A stretch of DNA of 64,000 nucleotides from Symbiodinium natans (Eukaryota > Sar > Dinophyceae > Suessiales > Symbiodiniaceae). This document shows, piece by piece, positions 60,728 to 64,000 of this stretch (within the stretch, counting starts at the first letter, position 1; each line of letters opens with the position of its first letter). The notes under the pieces were generated by a model. That model saw nothing but the letters and a program-made list of their open reading frames with translations. It did no database searches and was not told where the DNA came from. The DNA lies in the NCBI GenBank assembly GCA_905221605.1, contig CAJNDS010000136.1, forward strand, positions 962,001 to 1,026,000. The letters are read 5' to 3'. Made by a program: the position numbers and the translations under genes.

Positions 60728-63700
60728 TTAGGGTTTAGAGGGTTTAGAGGGTTTAGAAGGGTTTAGAAGGGTTTAGAGGGTTTAGAGGGTTTAGAGGGTT
60801 TAGAGGGTTTAGAGGGTGTAGAGGGTTTAGAAGGGTTTAGAGGGTTTAGAGGGTTTAGAAGGGTTTAGAGGGTTTAGAGGGTTTAGAGGGTTTAGAAGGG
60901 TGTAGAGGGTGTAGAGGGTGTAGAGGGTTTAGAAGGGTTTAGAGGGTTTAGAGGGTTTAGAAGGGTTTAGAGGGTTTAGAGGGTTTAGAAGGGTTTAGAG
61001 GGTTTAGAGGGTTTAGAGGGTTTAGAAGGGTTTAGAGGGTTTAGAGGGTTTAGAAGGGTTTAGAAGGGTTTAGAAGGGTTTAGAGGGTTTAGAAGGGTTT
61101 AGAGGGTTTAGAGGGTTTAGAGGGTTTAGAGGGTTTAGAAGGGTGTAGAGGGTGTAGAGGGTTTAGAGGGTTTAGAAGGGTTTAGAGGGTTTAGAGGGTT
61201 TAGAAGGGTTTAGAAGGGTTTAGAGGGTTTAGAGGGTTTAGAGGGTTTAGAAGGGGTTTAGAGGGTTTAGAGGGTTTAGAGGGTTTAGAAGGGTTTAGAG
61301 GGTTTAGAGGGTTTAGAGGGTTTAGAGGGTTTAGAGGGTTTAGAGGGTTTAGAAGGGTTTAGAGGGTTTAGAGGGTTTAGAGGGTTTAGAGGGTTTAGAA
61401 GGGTTTAGAGGGTTTAGAGGGTGTAGAGGGTTTAGAGGGTTTAGAAGGGTTTAGAGGGTTTAGAGGGTTTAGAAGGGTTTAGAGGGTTTAGAGGGTTTAG
61501 AAGGGTTTAGAGGGTTTAGAGGGTTTAGAGGGTTTAGAAGGGTTTAGAGGGTTTAGAAGGGTTTAGAGGGTTTAGAAGGGTTTAGAGGGTTTAGAAGGTT
61601 TAGAAGGGTTTAGAGGGTGTAGAGGGTTTGGAAGGGTTTAAAGGGTTTAGAGGGTTTAGAGGGTTTAGAGGGGTTTAGAGGGTTTAGAGGGGTTTAGAAG
61701 GGTTTAGAAGGGTGTAGAGGGTTTAGAGGGTTTAGAGGGTTTAGAGGGTTTAGAGGGTTTAGAGGGTTTAGAGGGTTTAGAGGGTGTAGAGGGTTTGGAA
61801 GGGTTTAAAGGGTTTAGAGGGTTTAGAGGGTTTAGAGGGTTTAGAGGGGTTTAGAAGGGTTTAGAAGGGTGTAGAGGGTTTAGAGGGTTTAGAGGGGTTT
61901 AGAAGGGTTTAGAGGGTTTAGAGGGTTTAGAGGGTTTAGAGGGTGTAGAGGGTGTAGAGGGTTTGGAAGGGTTTAAAGGGTTTAGAGGGTTTAGAGGGTT
62001 TAGAGGGTTTAGAGGGTTTAGAGGGTTTAGAGGGTTTAGAGGGGTTTAGAAGGGTTTAGAAGGGTGTAGAGGGTTTAGAGGGTTTAGAGGGGTTTAGAAG
62101 GGTTTAGAAGGGTTTAGAGGGTTTAGAGGGTTTAGAGGGTTTAGAGGGTTTAGAGGGTTTAGAAGGGTTTAGAGGGTTTAGAGGGGTTTAGAAGGGTTTA
62201 GAAGGGTGTAGAGGGTTTAGAGGGTTTAGAGGGGTTTAGAAGGGTTTAGAAGGGTTTAGAGGGTTTAGAGGGTTTAGAGGGTTTAGAGGGTTTAGAAGGG
62301 TTTAGAGGGTGTAGAGGGTTTTGGAAGGGTTTAGAAGGGTTTAGAGGGTTTAGAGGGTTTAGAGGGGTTTAGAGGGTTTAGAGGGGTTTAGAGGGTTTAG
62401 AGGGTTTAGAGGGTTTAGAGGGTGTAGAGGGTTTGGAAGGGTTTAGAAGGGTGTAGAGGGTTTAGAGGGTTTAGAGGGTGTAGAGGGTTTGGAAGGGTTT
62501 AGAAGGGTTTAGAGGGTTTAGAGGGTTTAGAGGGTTTAGAAGGGTTTAGAGGGTTTGGAGGGTTTAGAGGGTTTAGAGGGTTTAGAGGGTTTAGAGGGTT
62601 TAGAGGGTTTAGAGGGTTTAGAGGGTGTAGAGGGTTTGGAAGGGTTTAAAGGGTTTAGAGGGTTTAGAGGGTTTAGAGGGTTTAGAGGGTTTAGAGGGGT
62701 TTAGAAGGGTTTAGAAGGGTGTAGAGGGTTTAGAGGGTTTAGAGGGGTTTAGAAGGGTTTAGAAGGGTTTAGAGGGTTTAGAGGGTTTAGAGGGTTTAGA
62801 GGGTTTAGAGGGTTTAGAAGGGTTTAGAGGGTGTAGAGGGTTTGGAAGGGTTTAGAAGGGTTTAGAGGGTTTAGAGGATTTAGAGGGGTTTAGAGGGTTT
62901 AGAGGGGTTTAGAGGGTTTAGAGGGTTTAGAAGGGTTTAGAAGGGTTTAGAGGGTTTAGAGGGTTTAGAGGGTGTAGAGGGTTTGGAAGGATTTAGAGGG
63001 TTTAGAGGGTTTAGAAGGGTTTAGAAGGGTTTAGAAGGGTTTGGAAGGGTTTAGAGGGTTTAGAGGGTGTAGAGGGTTTAGAAGGGTTTAGAGGGTTTAG
63101 AGGGTTTAGAGGGGTTTAGAGGGTTTAGAGGGGTTTAGAGGGTTTAGCGGGTTTAGAGGGTTTAGAAGGGTTTAGAAGGGTTTAGAGGGTTTAGAGGGTT
63201 TAGAGGGTGTAGAGGGTTTGGAAGGGTTTAGAGGGTTTAGAAGGGTTTAGAAGGGTTTAGAAGGGTTTGGAAGGGTTTAGAGGGTTTAGAGGGTGTAGAG
63301 GGTTTAGAAGGGTTTAGAGGGTTTAGAGGGTTTAGAGGGGTTTAGAGGGTTTAGAGGGGTTTAGAGGGTTTAGAGGGTTTAGAGGGTTTAGAAGGGTTTA
63401 GAAGGGTTTAGAGGGTTTAGAGGGTTTAGAGGGTGTAGAGGGTTTGGAAGGGTTTAGAGGGTTTAGAGGGTTTAGAAGGGTTTAGAAGGGTTTAGAAGGG
63501 TTTGGAAGGGTTTAGAGGGTTTAGAGGGTGTAGAGGGTTTAGAAGGGTTTAGAGGGTTTAGAGGGTTTAGAAGGGTTTAGAAGGGTTTAGAAGGGTTTGG
63601 AAGGGTTTAGAGGGTTTAGAGGGTGTAGAGGGTTTAGAAGGGTTTAGAGGGTTTAGAGGGTTTAGAAGGGTTTAGAAGGGTTTGGAAGGGTTTAGAGGGT

Positions 63701-64000
63701 TTAGAGGGTGTAGAGGGTTTAGAAGGGTTTAGAGGGTTTAGAGGGTTTAGAAGGGTTTAGAAGGGTTTAGAAGGGTTTGGAAGGGTTTAGAGGGTTTAGA
63801 GGGTGTAGAGGGTTTAGAAGGGTTTAGAGGGTTTAGAGGGTTTAGAGGGGTTTAGAGGGTTTAGAGGGGTTTAGAGGGTTTAGAGGGTTTAGAGGGTTTA
63901 GAAGGGTTTAGAAGGGTTTAGAGGGTTTAGAGGGTTTAGAGGGTGTAGAGGGTTTGGAAGGGTTTAGAGGGTTTAGAGGGTTTAGAAGGGTTTAGAAGGG
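60728..64000. repeat. TTTAGAGGG / TTTAGAAGGG satellite to window end
   Basis: More than 3.2 kb of 9-bp TTTAGAGGG and 10-bp TTTAGAAGGG units with TGTAGAGGG, TTTGGAAGGG and TTTAAAGGG variants. Variant units recur at fixed spacing: TTTGGAAGGGTTTAAA at 61,627, 61,794 and 61,962 (167-168 bp), and GTGTAGAGGGTTTGGAAGG at 62,972, 63,207 and 63,433 (226-235 bp). It continues beyond the window. Confidence 0.97.

Noticed and set aside
60728-64000. Chromosome end (telomere)
   Set aside because: Units are TTTAGAGGG and TTTAGAAGGG with internal higher-order structure, not clean TTTAGGG. A subtelomeric position remains possible.
1-64000. rRNA, tRNA or bacterial operon
   Set aside because: I saw no rRNA-like block, no cloverleaf I could support, and no run of adjacent large frames with ribosome-binding sites.

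Overview
The window looks like nuclear DNA of a dinoflagellate or a close alveolate relative. The evidence is the abundance of plant/alveolate-type telomere-like repeats (TTTAGGG on one strand, CCCTAAA on the other) scattered through the whole 64 kb, the absence of long intronless host genes, the roughly balanced base composition with GC-rich coding-like islands, and one large Ty1/copia-type retrotransposon whose LTR has a short match to the 3' end of the dinoflagellate spliced leader. A plant cannot be excluded on the repeat alone, but nothing else looks plant-like. I found no rRNA, tRNA, CRISPR or bacterial operon.

The one unambiguous gene system is an 8,135-bp LTR retrotransposon at 13,929-22,063. 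It has two identical 194-bp LTRs, a 5-bp GTTTG target duplication inside a GTTT microsatellite, an initiator-Met-type primer binding site, one intact 1,983-codon gag-protease-integrase-RT-RNase H frame in copia order, and a second 287-codon frame of unknown function in the position where env-like genes sit. Two things are odd. The integrase position expected to hold the catalytic glutamate (35 residues after the second Asp) is glycine. And the sense strand carries the pentamer ACTTT about every 30-60 nt through LTRs, coding and non-coding parts, in all three reading frames, with both ends of the pattern at the element boundaries.

The rest of the window (1-13.9 kb and 22.1-60.7 kb) is a mosaic. 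Short GC-rich islands of about 60-170 bp, open in one frame on the + strand and often preceded by a splice-acceptor-like AG, alternate with telomere-like arrays. Often CCCTAAA lies on the left of an island and TTTAGGG on its right, so the interval between such islands starts with GGTTTAGGG and ends with CCCTAAA. Several arrays are bracketed by imperfect direct copies of 21-31 bp of flanking DNA, and two sites show a filled and an unfilled version. My reading is that telomere-like repeats have been inserted into coding DNA and may act as introns; this is inference. No island could be assigned to a protein family, and I cannot say which islands belong to one gene.

Between these are several families of short inverted-repeat elements (MITE-like, about 90-200 bp, at least six families with 1-7 copies each), minisatellites (26.1, 37.1, 43.2, 43.6 kb), AT-dinucleotide tracts and long poly-G runs. 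From 60.7 kb to the end the window is a single degenerate TTTAGAGGG/TTTAGAAGGG satellite with higher-order periodicity.
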